52,655 bases of DNA from Paratrimastix pyriformis (taxonomy: Eukaryota > Preaxostyla > Paratrimastigidae), in contig JAPMOS010000204.1 in the NCBI GenBank assembly GCA_027972325.1, positions 1-52,655 of the forward strand, given 5' to 3'. The notes beneath the pieces are model-generated. The model saw only the letters and a program-made list of their open reading frames with translations. It searched no databases and was not told the origin of the DNA. Positions 20,984-30,515 of the stretch are shown here, piece after piece. The stretch's first letter is position 1; each line of letters starts with the position of its first letter. The position numbers were made by a program, and so were the translations under genes.

Positions 20984-21774
20984 CAGTTGCTCATTGAATT
21001 ATCATCTTAAAACACTCAGAGCTCAAATGATGAAACGCTGTTTTTATCTCTTTGAAATAGAAGGTAAATCTGATTGATTTCTCTTTCAATTCATGTCAAA
21101 GCTGAGTAAATTTTCGCTTTAAAGGGCTCGGTGCTGAAATCAAATTTCATATTGTTTTATCATTTTGTCATACTTTTCCATTTTCTTAGAATCAATTATT
21201 TGAGCTGATTCAATCAAAAAGAATGCATCATTTACTTAAGATTGATGCATTATTTAATGATCACTTTTGAAAAGCACTTTTGTCACAATTTTATTTTGAA
21301 TGAAGAGATAAGCTGTTTCTGATTGAATTCTCTTTCGTTTGATGCTTAAGATGATTGAATTGTTTGATTTGACAAAAATGGCAAAATAATTTCTGGGACA
21401 AAAAATGGAAAAAAAATTGAAAATGCATGGAGAATTCGCTTTTTGCCTCTAATTTCGTTTGTAGCTCGAATGAATTGATGCTTAAATCATTCAAAGCTGA
21501 TTAAAATAAAATGCTCGTTTTACTTAAAAAACATTGAGAAAAAAGATTTTGCTCTGAAGAATTCGATTTTTGCCTCAAATAACGTTTGTAGCTCGAGAAA
21601 ATTAATGCTTAAATCATTCAAAGCTGATAAAATAAAATGCTCCTTTTCAATAAAAAATAATGAGAAAAAAAGATTTTGTTCTGAAGAAATCGATTTTTGC
21701 CTCAAATAACAACGCAAGCGTAAAAAATTGTGTGTGAAAATCGATTGTCTCAGAACTCTCCTTTTATAACTACT
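20984..21774 (+). repeat. Polinton C terminal inverted repeat, fibre side (about 791 bp)
   Basis: Nearly identical to 2569-3360. It shows the same 127 bp internal units and ends TTTTATAACTACT at 21774, next to non-Polinton sequence. Confidence 0.9.
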
Positions 21775-22190
21775 ATCAAAGAGAAAAAATAAGATCGAAT
21801 AGAAATCTTTAAATTACTGACTCAGGCCAGTCGCCCTTCGCGGCTTGAGTAGCTGCTGTGGGTGGGCCTGTGCAGGTGACAGACCGGTGACTCGAGAGAT
21901 GTGAATGTGAGTTTGGGCGTCTGTTTTTTTGATGGCCCGCGGTTGTTGCGGCCGATCTGTTCATCGTTGGGCGCGGTGTCTGTGTGAGAGTGTGATGTGC
22001 GTATCTGTGTGAGAGTGTGTGAGATCTGTGTGCGAGTGTGTGCGATGTTGCGTATCTGGTGCGATGTGCACGCAGGAGGACAGACACCAACATCAACTCC
22101 ATGAAAGAATGGGCATCCACAGCTCTGTGTTCAGGCACAAAAGAAGTTCACAGAGGGTGGCAATGACCCTTTTTGAAGAGCGCGGCAAGA
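21775..22190. other. Host-like stretch with GT-rich simple sequence
   Basis: The sequence changes from AT-rich to GC-rich here. Between about 21975 and 22070 it is dominated by GTGTGAGAG/TGTGCGAG-type simple repeat. No gene is supported apart from the 3' end of the minus-strand gene that follows. Confidence 0.5.
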
Positions 22191-23198
22191 TCACAGCCTG
22201 CGCAGATATTCTTCTGCTGCCTCCTCCTCGTCCGCTTCCTCGTATTCCTCTTCGGCGTCCTTGTCGGTGTTATCCTCCTCCTCAATCTCCTTAATCTCGG
22301 AGACATCCGCCTCGTCTTCGTCTTCGTCGTCGTCGTCAATCACTTTTGACCGGGTCACTCTCGATGGAGGAGAAGGAGAAGGAGTCCGCTTCGACGGTGT
22401 CGAGGAAGCATTGCCAAGTTTTCGGGACCGCGGCCGAAAGGTTGGTATAATCGAAATAGGAGGTGGACGGGCTGGCGCAGGCTTGTGCGCTCGCTTTGCA
22501 TCCACACAAGCCTTTTCAAAGGCTTTCTCTGCACGCGTTCTTTTGGCTTCCAAACCTGATACATTTCTTCGGATGCGGCCGAGCTCCGTACGCCACATGG
22601 GACGCACGGCGCTAGGACTCATCCCTGAGACTTTCGCGCGCAATTCTTTCGCGAACCACTCCTCAGGCTCCGTCCCGGCAGTCTCCAGTTGGAGTGCCTT
22701 TGCAGGCTGCTCTTTCAGGAAGCGAAGATATGCCTGGTTCGCAAGTTCCTTTGCCCACTCCTTTGCGTCATCCGGAAGAGGAAAAGAGTCAGGGATAACA
22801 TCCTGCGTATCCATGACTTGGTCGCGCAGGGGGCGAGGTGTGACCGGAGTGGAGTCTGGGAAGAGCTGACCCACCCCTGGCTGAACAGCCATTTGGATGT
22901 CCGGGAGAGGCCCAGGGTGGAACGCAGGTTGACCCAGCGCAGGCGTCGCTTGACCCAGATGGGTCGTCGGGGCAGGCGCAGCTTGACCCAGATGGGTCGT
23001 CGGTTGAGGCGTCGCGTGACCCAGATGGGTCGTCGGGACAGGTGCAGCTTGACCCAGATGGGTCGTCGGGACAGGCGCAAGCTCACGGCTCGGTTGAGGC
23101 GCAAGCTGTCCCAATTGGTTTTGCAAGCATCGCCGAACAGAAACACTTCGCTGAGGGGGCGTGTTGCTTGAAGCTCTCCGTGGGGGAATGGAGATCAT
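22191..23198 (-). CDS. Host-like acidic-tailed nuclear-type protein, unknown
   Basis: A 335-residue intronless frame from an ATG at 23198. Residues about 40-85 hold four to five copies of an 11-residue repeat (PTTHLGQA core). The middle (about 140-235) is helical and charged (EWAKELANQAYLRFLKEQ). A basic Pro/Ser segment follows, then a strongly acidic tail (about 280-330) ending EEYLRRL. The basic patch plus acidic tail suggests a nuclear or chromatin-associated protein. I do not recognise the family. It is divergent from the chromodomain-like gene 460 bases away, and both could belong to one old transposon, though nothing proves that. Confidence 0.6.
   Translation of the reverse strand: MISIPPRRASSNTPPQRSVSVRRCLQNQLGQLAPQPSRELAPVPTTHLGQAAPVPTTHLGHATPQPTTHLGQAAPAPTTHLGQATPALGQPAFHPGPLPDIQMAVQPGVGQLFPDSTPVTPRPLRDQVMDTQDVIPDSFPLPDDAKEWAKELANQAYLRFLKEQPAKALQLETAGTEPEEWFAKELRAKVSGMSPSAVRPMWRTELGRIRRNVSGLEAKRTRAEKAFEKACVDAKRAHKPAPARPPPISIIPTFRPRSRKLGNASSTPSKRTPSPSPPSRVTRSKVIDDDDEDEDEADVSEIKEIEEEDNTDKDAEEEYEEADEEEAAEEYLRRL
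22929..23075 (-). repeat. 33 bp coding minisatellite with internal inverted repeat
   Basis: GACCCAGATGGGTC occurs at 22952, 22985, 23018 and 23051, exactly 33 bases apart, with a partial copy at 22930. Each unit contains the inverted pair GACCCA / TGGGTC with loop GA. The period is a multiple of three and encodes the 11-residue repeat of the minus-strand protein. Confidence 0.85.
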
Positions 23199-23657
23199 CT
23201 CGAAAGTCGGACTGGCAACTAAAACGTCAAGAAGGGTGATCTAACCAGATTTGCGTGGGCATCCCAAAAACATCAAACCTCCTGGTGGCCAGGAACTGCC
23301 TGACGCTAGAAATAGGTGAATGAGATGAGCGCAAAGCTCTCGGGTATTTGAAAAAGACAGACAGCTTTTTGAGCGAGCTGAAAAAATACCTTGAACAATT
23401 TCAGGGTCACACGCGCTCCGTGAGAGGGCATCCAGCAGATGTTCGGCAAACATTCACCTTCACTGTGTGTTCAGGAGCAACAGAAAGAACTCCTGCAAGT
23501 GCCACCAAAAGAAAACACACAGTTCTGAATGAACCAAGGAACACTCCAAAAAGAGACAGGAATTCCCGACGCGCAGACCGAGTGAAAAAAGCGGGAAAGC
23601 TCTCAGGCTCCATTTTGGTAGAACACGCTATCTCTCTCTCTCATTTGGTTCGACTCC
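23199..23657. other. Gap between two divergent host-like genes
   Basis: About 460 bases. A plus-strand frame around 23348-23610 encodes a Lys/Arg-rich, helix-like sequence (SELKKYLEQFQ, later RADRVKKAGKLSG) that may be an upstream exon of the chromodomain-like gene, but no splice sites convinced me. It should also hold the promoters of both flanking genes. A CT-rich stretch precedes 23658. Confidence 0.3.
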
Positions 23658-24338
23658 ATGAAAAAACTTGTGCTCCCGATCAAGTCCCCCGAGCCATCCG
23701 GCTCTCCTCACAAGAGCAGCGAATCATCTGGTTCTTTTCCTCCACCCAAGCCATCTGGCTTAACGGGTGATGTAGCATCTGGCGAACCACTGCCACCAGG
23801 TCATTTCCTTTTTAACTATTTAAAGGAATACACATTTGTGAGTGGACATCTATTTTACCGGGTTGAATGGGTCGGGTTTGCGGAGCCACCATCTGGTCGA
23901 GGATGGTGGCTGGCCGCCAGGGACCTCCCAGCTAACATGAAAATGGGCTGGCTCCGTGAGGGACAGAAGGTACCGAATGACCGCGCTCTTGGTGTTTCGA
24001 AAAAACGGAAAGTTCGAGCTGCAGATCATGATGTCGTGGTGGTTCTGACCACACCGCTCAAGAAGGGACAAGCGAGGGGCTTGGTCTGAGTGTTTTTGTT
24101 TTCTACTCTTTCCAGCATCTCCACCATCTAGTTAAAACTTGATCACCGGATCTTCCGAGGGAAATTGCGGTTTCCGAACGGCCTGCATCCCATCAACGCT
24201 CGATCCACGGCCCGAAAGAAGGGACATCTGACACCTGCCTCAACAAAAGACATCACGCCCGTGACCGCCAGGAAGCGGCTCCGCGAGGGTAAACCTCCCC
24301 AGGTCGGCAAGAAGGCCCCACGGCACGAGAAGGAATAG
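23658..24338 (+). CDS. Chromodomain-like protein, two exons inferred
   Basis: Exon 1 at 23658-24083 encodes 142 residues: a Pro/Ser/Gly-rich start, then YTFVSGHLFYRVEWVGF followed by GWWLAARDLPAN. This has the pattern of a chromodomain (aromatic strand, Y-x-V-x-W-x-G-F, then W-x-A-x-x-L). An intron at 24084-24131 (GTCTGAG...ATCTAG, 48 bases) joins in phase to exon 2 at 24132-24338, a Lys/Arg-rich tail (TARKRLREGKPP) ending KAPRHEKE. Without the intron the frame stops at the TGA inside the donor. Chromodomains bind methylated histone tails; some retroelement integrases also carry them. The total would be 210 residues. The intron is inferred. Confidence 0.5.
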
Positions 24339-24551
24339 GGGAATATGACAGCTCGCCATCTTTTCGTAAATGGGGGGGGGGATTTTGCGCAGATGAACAG
24401 CCTCAAAGTTTTCCCCATGATGGGTCAACGAGGTAGCCTATAGACGGAGCTCCGGGGGTGCAGAGGGGGTGGTGCAGGGGTGGGGTGGTGCAGGTGGTGG
24501 TGGGGGTGGCGGTGCGGGGAAGGATGACAAAGGATCAGAGGAGAGGGCACT
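24339..24551. other. Gap before the satellite, no gene
   Basis: Contains a run of ten G near 24371 and then a GGGGTGGTGCAGG-type G-rich stretch from about 24450. Nothing coding is supported. Confidence 0.5.
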
Positions 24552-24621
24552 GAGGAGGAGGAGGAGGAGGAGGAGGAGGAGGAGGAGGAGGAGGAGGAGG
24601 AGGAGGAGGAGGAGGAGGAGG
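24552..24621 (+). repeat. (AGG)n microsatellite
   Basis: About 23 uninterrupted AGG/GGA/GAG triplets directly before the heptamer satellite. The minus strand reads as a Pro or Ser or Leu homopolymer depending on frame. Confidence 0.95.
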
Positions 24622-24716
24622 GTGGAGCGGTACAGATGAATTGCGAGTTGGGTGAGTGAGGTTGGGCAGAAACGTGTGCGCGCCACATCTGTTGGTTCCT
24701 TTCGCTCCCGAGGTGC

Positions 24717-27700
24717 GCGGGACGAGGGACGAGGGACGCGGGACGCGGGACGAGGGACGAGGGACGAGGGACGAGGGACGAGGGACGAGGGACGAGGGAC
24801 GAGGGACGAGGGACGAGGGACGAGGGACGAGGGACGAGGGACGAGGGACGCGGGACGCGGGACGCGGGACGAGAGACGCGGGACGAGAGACGCGGGACGA
24901 GGGACGAGGGACGAGGGACGAGGAAGCAGGGACGAGGAAGCAGGGACGAGGAAGCAGGGACGAGGGACGAGGGACGAGGAAGCAGGGACGAGGAAGCAGG
25001 GACGAGGAAGCAGGGACGAGGAAGCAGGGACGAGGAAGCAGGGACGAGGAAGCATGGACGAGGGACGAGGGACGCGGGACGCGGGACGCGGGACGCGGGA
25101 CGCGGGACGCGGGACAAGGGACGAGGGACGCGGGACGCGGGACGCGGGACGAGGGACGAGGGACGAGGGACGAGGGACGCGGGACGAGGGACGAGGGACG
25201 AGGGACGAGGGACGAGGGACGCGGGACGCGGGACGCGGGACGCGGACGCGGGACGCGGGACGCGGACGCGGGACGCGGACGCGGGACGCGGGACGAGGGA
25301 CGAGGGACGAGGGACGAGGGACGAGGGACGAGGGACGAGGGACGAGGGACGACGAAGCAGGGACGACGAAGCAGGGACGAGGGACGAGGGACGAGGGACG
25401 ACGAAGCAGGGACGAGGGACGAGGGAGGAGGGACGAGGGACGACGAAGCAGGGACGAGGGACGCGGGACGAGGGACGCGGGACGCGGGACGAGGGACGCG
25501 GGACGCGGGACGCGGGACGAGGGACGAGGGACGAGGGACGAGGGACGCGGGACGAGGGACGAGGGACGCGGGACGAGGGACGCGGGACGAGGGACGCGGG
25601 ACGCGGGACGCGGGACGCGGGACGCGGGACGAGGGACGAGAGGGACGAGGGACGAGGGACGAGGGACGAGGGACGAGGGACGAGGGACGACGAAGCAGGG
25701 ACGCGGGACGCGGGACGAGGGACGAGGGACGCGGGACGAGGGACGAGGGACACGGGACGAGGGACGAGGAACGAGGGACGAGGGACGAGGGACGAGGAAG
25801 CAGGGACGACGGGACGAGGGACGCGGGACGCGGGACGCGGGACGCGGGACGCGGGACGAGGGACGAGGGACGCGGGACGAGGGACGCGGGACGCGGGACG
25901 CGGGACGCGGGACGAGGGACGAGGGACGAGGGACGAGGGACGAGGGACGAGGGACGAGGGACGAGGGACGAGGGACGAGGGACGAGGGACGAGGGACGAG
26001 GGACGAGGGACGACGAAGCAGGGACGACGAAGCAGGGACGACGAAGCAGGGACGACGAAGCAGGGACGCGGGACGCGGGACGAGGGACGAGGGACGAGGG
26101 ACGAGGGACGAGGGACGAGGGACGCGGGACGCGGGACGCGGGACGCGGGACGCGGGACGCGGGACGCGGGACGCGGGACGAGGGACGAGGGACGAGGGAC
26201 GAGGGACGAGGGACGAGGGACGAGGGACGAGGGACGACGAAGCAGGGACGACGAAGCAGGGACGAGGGACGAGGGACGAGGGACGAGGGACGACGAAGCA
26301 GGGACGAGGGACGAGGGAGGAGGGACGAGGGACGAAGCAGGGACGAGGGACGCGGGACGCGGGACGAGGGACGCGGGACGCGGGACGCGGGACGAGGGAC
26401 GAGGGACGAGGGACGAGGGACGCGGGACGAGGGACGAGGGACGCGGGACGAGGGACGCGGGACGAGGGACGCGGGACGCGGGACGCGGGACGCGGGACGA
26501 GGGACGAGGGACGAGGGACGAGGGACGAGGGACGAGGGACGAGGGACGAGGGACGAGGGACGACGAAGCAGGGACGCGGGACGCGGGACGAGGGACGCGG
26601 GACGAGGGACGAGGGACACGGGACGAGGGACGAGGAACGAGGGACGAGGGACGAGGGACGAGGAAGCAGGGACGACGACGGGACGAGGGACGCGGGACGC
26701 GGGACGCGGGACGCGGGACGCGGGACGCGGGACGAGGGACGAGGGACGCGGGACGAGGGACGCGGGACGCGGGACGCGGGACGCGGGACGAGGGACGAGG
26801 GACGAGGGACGAGGGACGAGGGACGAGGGACGAGGGACGAGGGACGAGGGACGAGGGACGACGAAGCAGGGACGACGAAGCAGGGACGACGAAGCAGGGA
26901 CGACGAAGCAGGGACGCGGGACGCGGGACGAGGGACGAGGGACGAGGGACGAGGGACGAGGGACGTGGACGCGGGACGGGACGCGGGACGCGGACGGGAC
27001 GCGGGGACGAGGGACGCGGGACGCGGACGCGGGACGCGGGACGCGGGACGCGGGACGAGGGACGAGGGACGAGGGACGAGGGACGAGGGACGAGGGACGA
27101 GGGACGAGGGACGAGGGACGAGGGACGAGGGACGAGGGACGAGGGACGAGGGACGAGGGACGAGGGACGAGGGACGAGGGACGAGGGACGACGAAGCAGG
27201 GACGACGAAGCAGGGACGACGAAGCAGGGACGACGAAGCAGGGACGACGAAGCAGGGACGCGGGACGCGGGACGAGGGACGAGGGACGCGGGACGAGGGA
27301 CGAGGGACGCGGGACGAGGGACGAGGGACGAGGGACGAGGGACGAGGACGAAGCAGGGACGACGACGGGACGAGGGACGAGGGACGAGGGACGCTGGACG
27401 CGGGACGAGGGACGAGGGACGCGGGACGCGGGACGCGGGACGCGGGACGCGGGACGAGGGACGAGGGACGCGGGACGAGGGACGAGGGACGCGGGACGAG
27501 GGACGCGGGACGCGGGACGCGGGACGCGGGACGCGGGACGAGGGACGCGGGACGAGGGACGCGGGACGAGGGACGCGGGACGAGGGACGCGGGACGAGGG
27601 ACGCGGGACGAGGGACGCGGGACGAGGGACGCGGGACGAGGGACGCGGGACGAGGGACGAGGGACGAGGGACGCGGGACGAGGGACGACGAAGCAGGGAC

Positions 27701-28022
27701 GACGAAGCAGGGACGCGGGACGCGGGACGAGGGACGAGGGACGCGGGACGAGGGACGCGGGACGCGGGACGAGGGACGAGGAACGAGGGACGCGGGACGA
27801 GGGACGAGGGACGAGGGACGACGCGGGACGCGGGACGCGGGACGAGGGACGCGGGACGAGGGACGAGGGACGAGGGACGAGGGACGAGGGACGAGGGACG
27901 AGGGACGAGGGACGCGGGACGAGGGACGAGGGACGCGGGACGCGGGACGAGGGACGAGGGACGAGGGACGAGGGACGCAGGACGAGGGACGCAGGACGAG
28001 GGACGCAGGACGAGGGACGCAG
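24717..28022 (+). repeat. Heptanucleotide satellite (GGGACGA / GGGACGC)n, about 3.3 kb
   Basis: The array is built from the 7-mer GGGACG followed by A or C, with 14-mer variants containing GAAGCA (GGGACGACGAAGCA and GGGACGAGGAAGCA) and rare variants such as GGGACAC and GGGAGGA. Because 7 is not a multiple of 3, three units give a 7-residue cycle, and no stop arises in any of the six frames. Rare landmarks recur: CACGGG at 25751 and 26617 (866 bases apart) and GGGAGGAGGGA at 25423 and 26315 (892 apart), so there is higher-order structure. It ends in GGGACGCA units near 28022. It is not a recognised telomere repeat. Confidence 0.97.
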
Positions 28023-28716
28023 GAGATGGGGCGACCAGGGGTGGGGGTCGCCACGACCATCCTCACCGAGGCAGTCAGGGTTGATGGGGTTGAGCGGAAT
28101 CGGGTCGGGTGCTCGCCGCTGGCCATCGAGGGAGAAATTCAAGTCTGGACGGTTTCGTGGTCAATCGTGGGTGGAAAACAGGTCAAGACAGACGAAGGTC
28201 GTGGTCAGGGCCTGGCATGAGCTCATGCAATGCTGGGGGTCGGCCGTGCGTGCAACGAGTCTGGATTGTTTTCTGCTTGACAGTGTGGTGGAAAGCAAGT
28301 CATACCGGACTGGATAACGAGTCGAGGGGCTGGAATGAGCTCATGGAATGGATCTTGTGTGTTGACCCCGGAGCCGCAGCAGAAGGGGCTTGGGTCACCT
28401 CACAAGCAAGTAGGTTCGATCACCCATAAGAAGAGGCCTGGGGATGGAGGTTAATGATGCGTTGTTAAAAAAAGTTAAATATCCACAGGGGTTCTACCTC
28501 CAATGCTCTGCAAGGCTTGCAGAGGATAGCGGGTTCCACCTCGGTGTGCAGAACAAGACAGTATTTCGAGCATCTCTCGCTCATTATCCTTGTGCCCGTT
28601 CTTTTCTGAGGCTTACACTGAGCTTTGCCTCCTTTCTATTTTGCACTTCAAGATCTTGGAGAAAAATCATCACAAGAAGCTCCTGACTAACGCGAAGTTG
28701 TCTGATTTTGCCCCCA
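28023..28716. other. Host-like stretch without a supported gene
   Basis: No convincing coding frame on either strand. It contains two near-copies of the palindrome ATGAGCTCAT in similar context (about 28218 and 28336). It also has a 9 bp perfect hairpin at 28506-28524 between two 12 bp direct repeats. Confidence 0.4.
28489..28542 (+). repeat. Perfect hairpin between near-identical 12 bp direct repeats
   Basis: CTCTGCAAG / CTTGCAGAG with a one-base loop (28506-28524) lies between GGGTTCTACCTC (28489-28500) and GGGTTCCACCTC (28531-28542). The arrangement could be a small insertion with duplicated target, or the footprint of an excised element. Confidence 0.55.
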
Positions 28717-28989
28717 CTAAATTCCGCACCTCATTTTTGCTGGAATCGGGAATCTGACGGGCAGTTTCGGGTGGACCTGAGCGCCCCATCGACCAGGAGA
28801 TGATGCCCCTGTGCCGCCCCAAGGGACCCCGCTCGACCCCGCCTCCGCCGCTGGTGTTGCAAGCCCCGACGTGGAGGTTCTCGCCAGGATGAACGTTTCG
28901 TTGGGGGTCACCCAGAGGCCCACGGCCGGTCCGCACGCATCGTCCGGTGCCGAGTCGAGAAGGCAACCGCCACGCAGACCGGTTGCCAT
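28717..28989 (-). CDS. Putative host coding block, unknown (downstream block)
   Basis: From the ATG at 28989 the minus strand reads about 90 residues, including CGPAVGLWVTPNETFILART and ending PIPAKMRCGI. The composition is that of a folded protein rather than of the flanking repeat. It may be the last exon of the same gene as the block at 29335-29830, with the 21 bp minisatellite between them intronic or in frame. No family is recognised. The opposite strand is also open but less protein-like. Confidence 0.35.
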   Translation of the reverse strand: MATGLRGGCLLDSAPDDACGPAVGLWVTPNETFILARTSTSGLATPAAEAGSSGVPWGGTGASSPGRWGAQVHPKLPVRFPIPAKMRCGI

Positions 28990-29017
28990 GGTCCGCGCCC
29001 GCCGACCGCTCTCCATC

Positions 29018-29330
29018 CACCCCCCTCTGCTCCCCATCCACCCCCCTCTCCTCTCCATCCACCCCCTGCTCCTCTCTGCTCCTCATCCATCGCCCTCTGT
29101 TCCCCATCCACCCCCCTCTGCTCCCCATCCACCCCCCTCTGCTCCCCATCCACCCCTGCTCCCCCATCCACCCCCTGCTCCCCCCTCCACCCCCTGCTCC
29201 CTCCACCCCCCTCTGTTCCCCATCCACCCCCCTCTGCTCCCCATCCACCCCCCTCTGCTCCCCCTCCACCCCCCTCTGCTCCCCATCCACCCCCCTCTGT
29301 TCCCCCTCCACCCCCCTCTGCGGGCCAGGC
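29018..29330 (+). repeat. 21 bp minisatellite (CTCCCCATCCACCCCCCTCTG)
   Basis: About fourteen imperfect copies of a 20-21 base C-rich unit with CATCCACCCCCCTCTG as core. The period allows open frames on both strands. A second block of the same unit lies at about 29826-29985, on the other side of a coding-like block. Confidence 0.9.
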
Positions 29331-29334
29331 TGGA

Positions 29335-29830
29335 TTTGACATCGGCAACCACCAGCGGGGCAGCCCCGCCCGCTGGCGGCTGCATGGGAGGCTCCTCCAG
29401 GGCCCGGCGCAGTTGGGGCAGGGTGGCGCTCAGCGGAGGAGCGCCCCGCTCGCGGGGCCGCCGCGGGCAGGAGCACGCCGTCCGCGTGGAGGTGGGCCTG
29501 GGCCATGAGCAGGTGGCGGGGCCGGTTGTCCGCGAGGGCCTCGTTGATGGCCGCGAAGACGAGCGCGATGAAGGCCGCCTCGGCCGGGTCCAGGGGCCGC
29601 TGGTGCTCCTGCTCCTGCTGCTGGCGGACGGCCTGCAGAATGGCGGGCGGGAGGGAGGCGGGCGCCAGACGGGCCAGGGCCGAAGACTCCTCCGAATCGG
29701 GGCGGGGGCGGGGTGGCTGCGGGTGCTGGTACAGGGCCCACTGGCGGAAGGTCGCATCGACAAGCCGCAGGACGGCCGCCTCGCCGAAGTCGAAGGGTGC
29801 GGCGGGCCGGGATGATGGCGCTGATGGGGT
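29335..29830 (-). CDS. Putative host coding block, unknown (upstream block)
   Basis: The minus strand encodes about 150 residues of ordinary composition: FDFGEAAVLRLVDATFRQWA, then LPPAILQAVRQQQEQEHQRP and AAFIALVFAAINEALADN. Near the low-coordinate end a neighbouring frame (LPQLRRALEEPP, LVVADVKSSL) looks more protein-like, so a frame change or an intron may lie near 29420-29450. The block is bounded on both sides by the same 21 bp minisatellite. Function unknown. Confidence 0.4.
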
Positions 29831-29985
29831 GATGCCTGCTCCCCTCCACCCCCCCTCTGCTCCCCCATCCACCCCCCTCTGCTCCCCATCCACCCCCTCT
29901 GCTCCCCATCCACCCCCCCTGCTCCACCCACCCCCCTCTCCCTTCCCATCCAACCCCCTCCGCGCCCCATCCACTCCCCTCCACC
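29826..29985 (+). repeat. Second block of the 21 bp C-rich minisatellite
   Basis: About seven degenerate copies of the unit described at 29018-29330, more diverged and with more length variation. Confidence 0.8.
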
Positions 29986-30107
29986 CTCCGCGGCACAGGC
30001 ACCCTTGGCCTCCCCTCCACTTTCGCGCCCTCTCTGCTTCTTGCGACGGAGTCGGATTGTCCTTAATTTTGAACTTTCGTGTTTCGCGCAGAATGCAAGC
30101 GGCCAGA

Positions 30108-30213
30108 CCGCCCCGCCGCGCCACGCCGCGCCACGCCACCAAGCCGCCAAGCCGCCAAGCCGCCAAGCCGCCACGCCACGCCACGCCACGCCACGCCCCA
30201 ATGCCACGCCACG
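30108..30213 (+). repeat. CCAAGCCGC / CCACG short tandem repeats
   Basis: Tandem copies of CCAAGCCGC flanked by CCACG and CCGCGCCACG units. Translations on the minus strand read as Trp/Arg/Gly/Ala-rich nonsense, so no gene is called here. Confidence 0.85.
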
Positions 30214-30515
30214 CCTTCTTCCGCGGCCAACACTAATGAGCATCCCGGGCAAACAGGCTCCAGCCACCTGCACCCCTCCCGCCCCCCTTCCGACCCCTGA
30301 TCATCTGGACCAGGAACATGAGGCAGGAGACCAGCTGGAACTTGCACCACCCCCGAGCGCCCTGTGCCCAAAATTCGCCAAGCGTAAGCCAATTTTTTAG
30401 CCTAGCCAATGCTTAGCCGTGCCAAAGTAGTTAGCCGAGGCATTGGCTAATTTTGGCTAATTTTTTTCCGCCATGTTGGAGATGTGAACACCTGTTGCAG
30501 CGGACCCGGGGCCCC
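30214..30515. other. Gap with clustered TTAGCC/GGCTAA motifs
   Basis: No gene is supported. Between about 30375 and 30465 the motif TTAGCC or its complement GGCTAA occurs at least six times with irregular spacing. It is too irregular for telomere repeat and may be a decayed small repeat. Confidence 0.4.

Larger units (their letters stand above)
17450..21774 (+). mobile_element. Polinton/Maverick copy C (right part only)
   Basis: The right-hand part of a third copy: most of the fibre gene, the ssDNA-binding-like gene and the fibre-side TIR ending at 21774. The six bases after the end (ATCAAA) are the candidate target duplication in host DNA. Its left part would lie left of the window if copy B is nested inside it. 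No break is apparent in the retained part, so it looks young. Confidence 0.87.

Noticed and set aside
23748-23779. A possible double hairpin in the chromodomain-like gene (AAGCC/GGCTT, then GATG/CATC with a CGGGT spacer)
   Set aside because: It has the layout of element 3 read backward, but stems of 5 and 4 bp inside a Pro/Ser/Gly-rich coding repeat can be chance.
23884-23911. A single 10 bp hairpin AGCCACCATC/GATGGTGGCT
   Set aside because: It lies in the chromodomain-coding part and lacks the second stem; left as a simple inverted repeat.
24717-28022. Telomere repeat or CRISPR array
   Set aside because: The unit lacks the T-rich telomeric pattern, is internal, and has no spacers; it is a pure tandem satellite.
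24425-28317. Several frames of 700-1,230 codons on both strands across the satellite
   Set aside because: They arise because a heptamer repeat without stops is open in all six frames; the translations are Arg/Gly/Asp or Ser/Pro/Val-Arg repeats with no gene-like part.
28385-28430. tRNA-like T-arm (GGTTCGATCACC)
   Set aside because: No matching acceptor, D or anticodon arms at the right distances.
28670-30273. Long Gly/Trp/Arg-rich frames through the 21 bp and 9 bp repeats
   Set aside because: The repeat period is divisible by three, so open frames are automatic. Only the two non-repetitive blocks look coding.
30375-30465. Interstitial telomere from TTAGCC motifs
   Set aside because: Spacing is irregular and the motif is mixed in both orientations.
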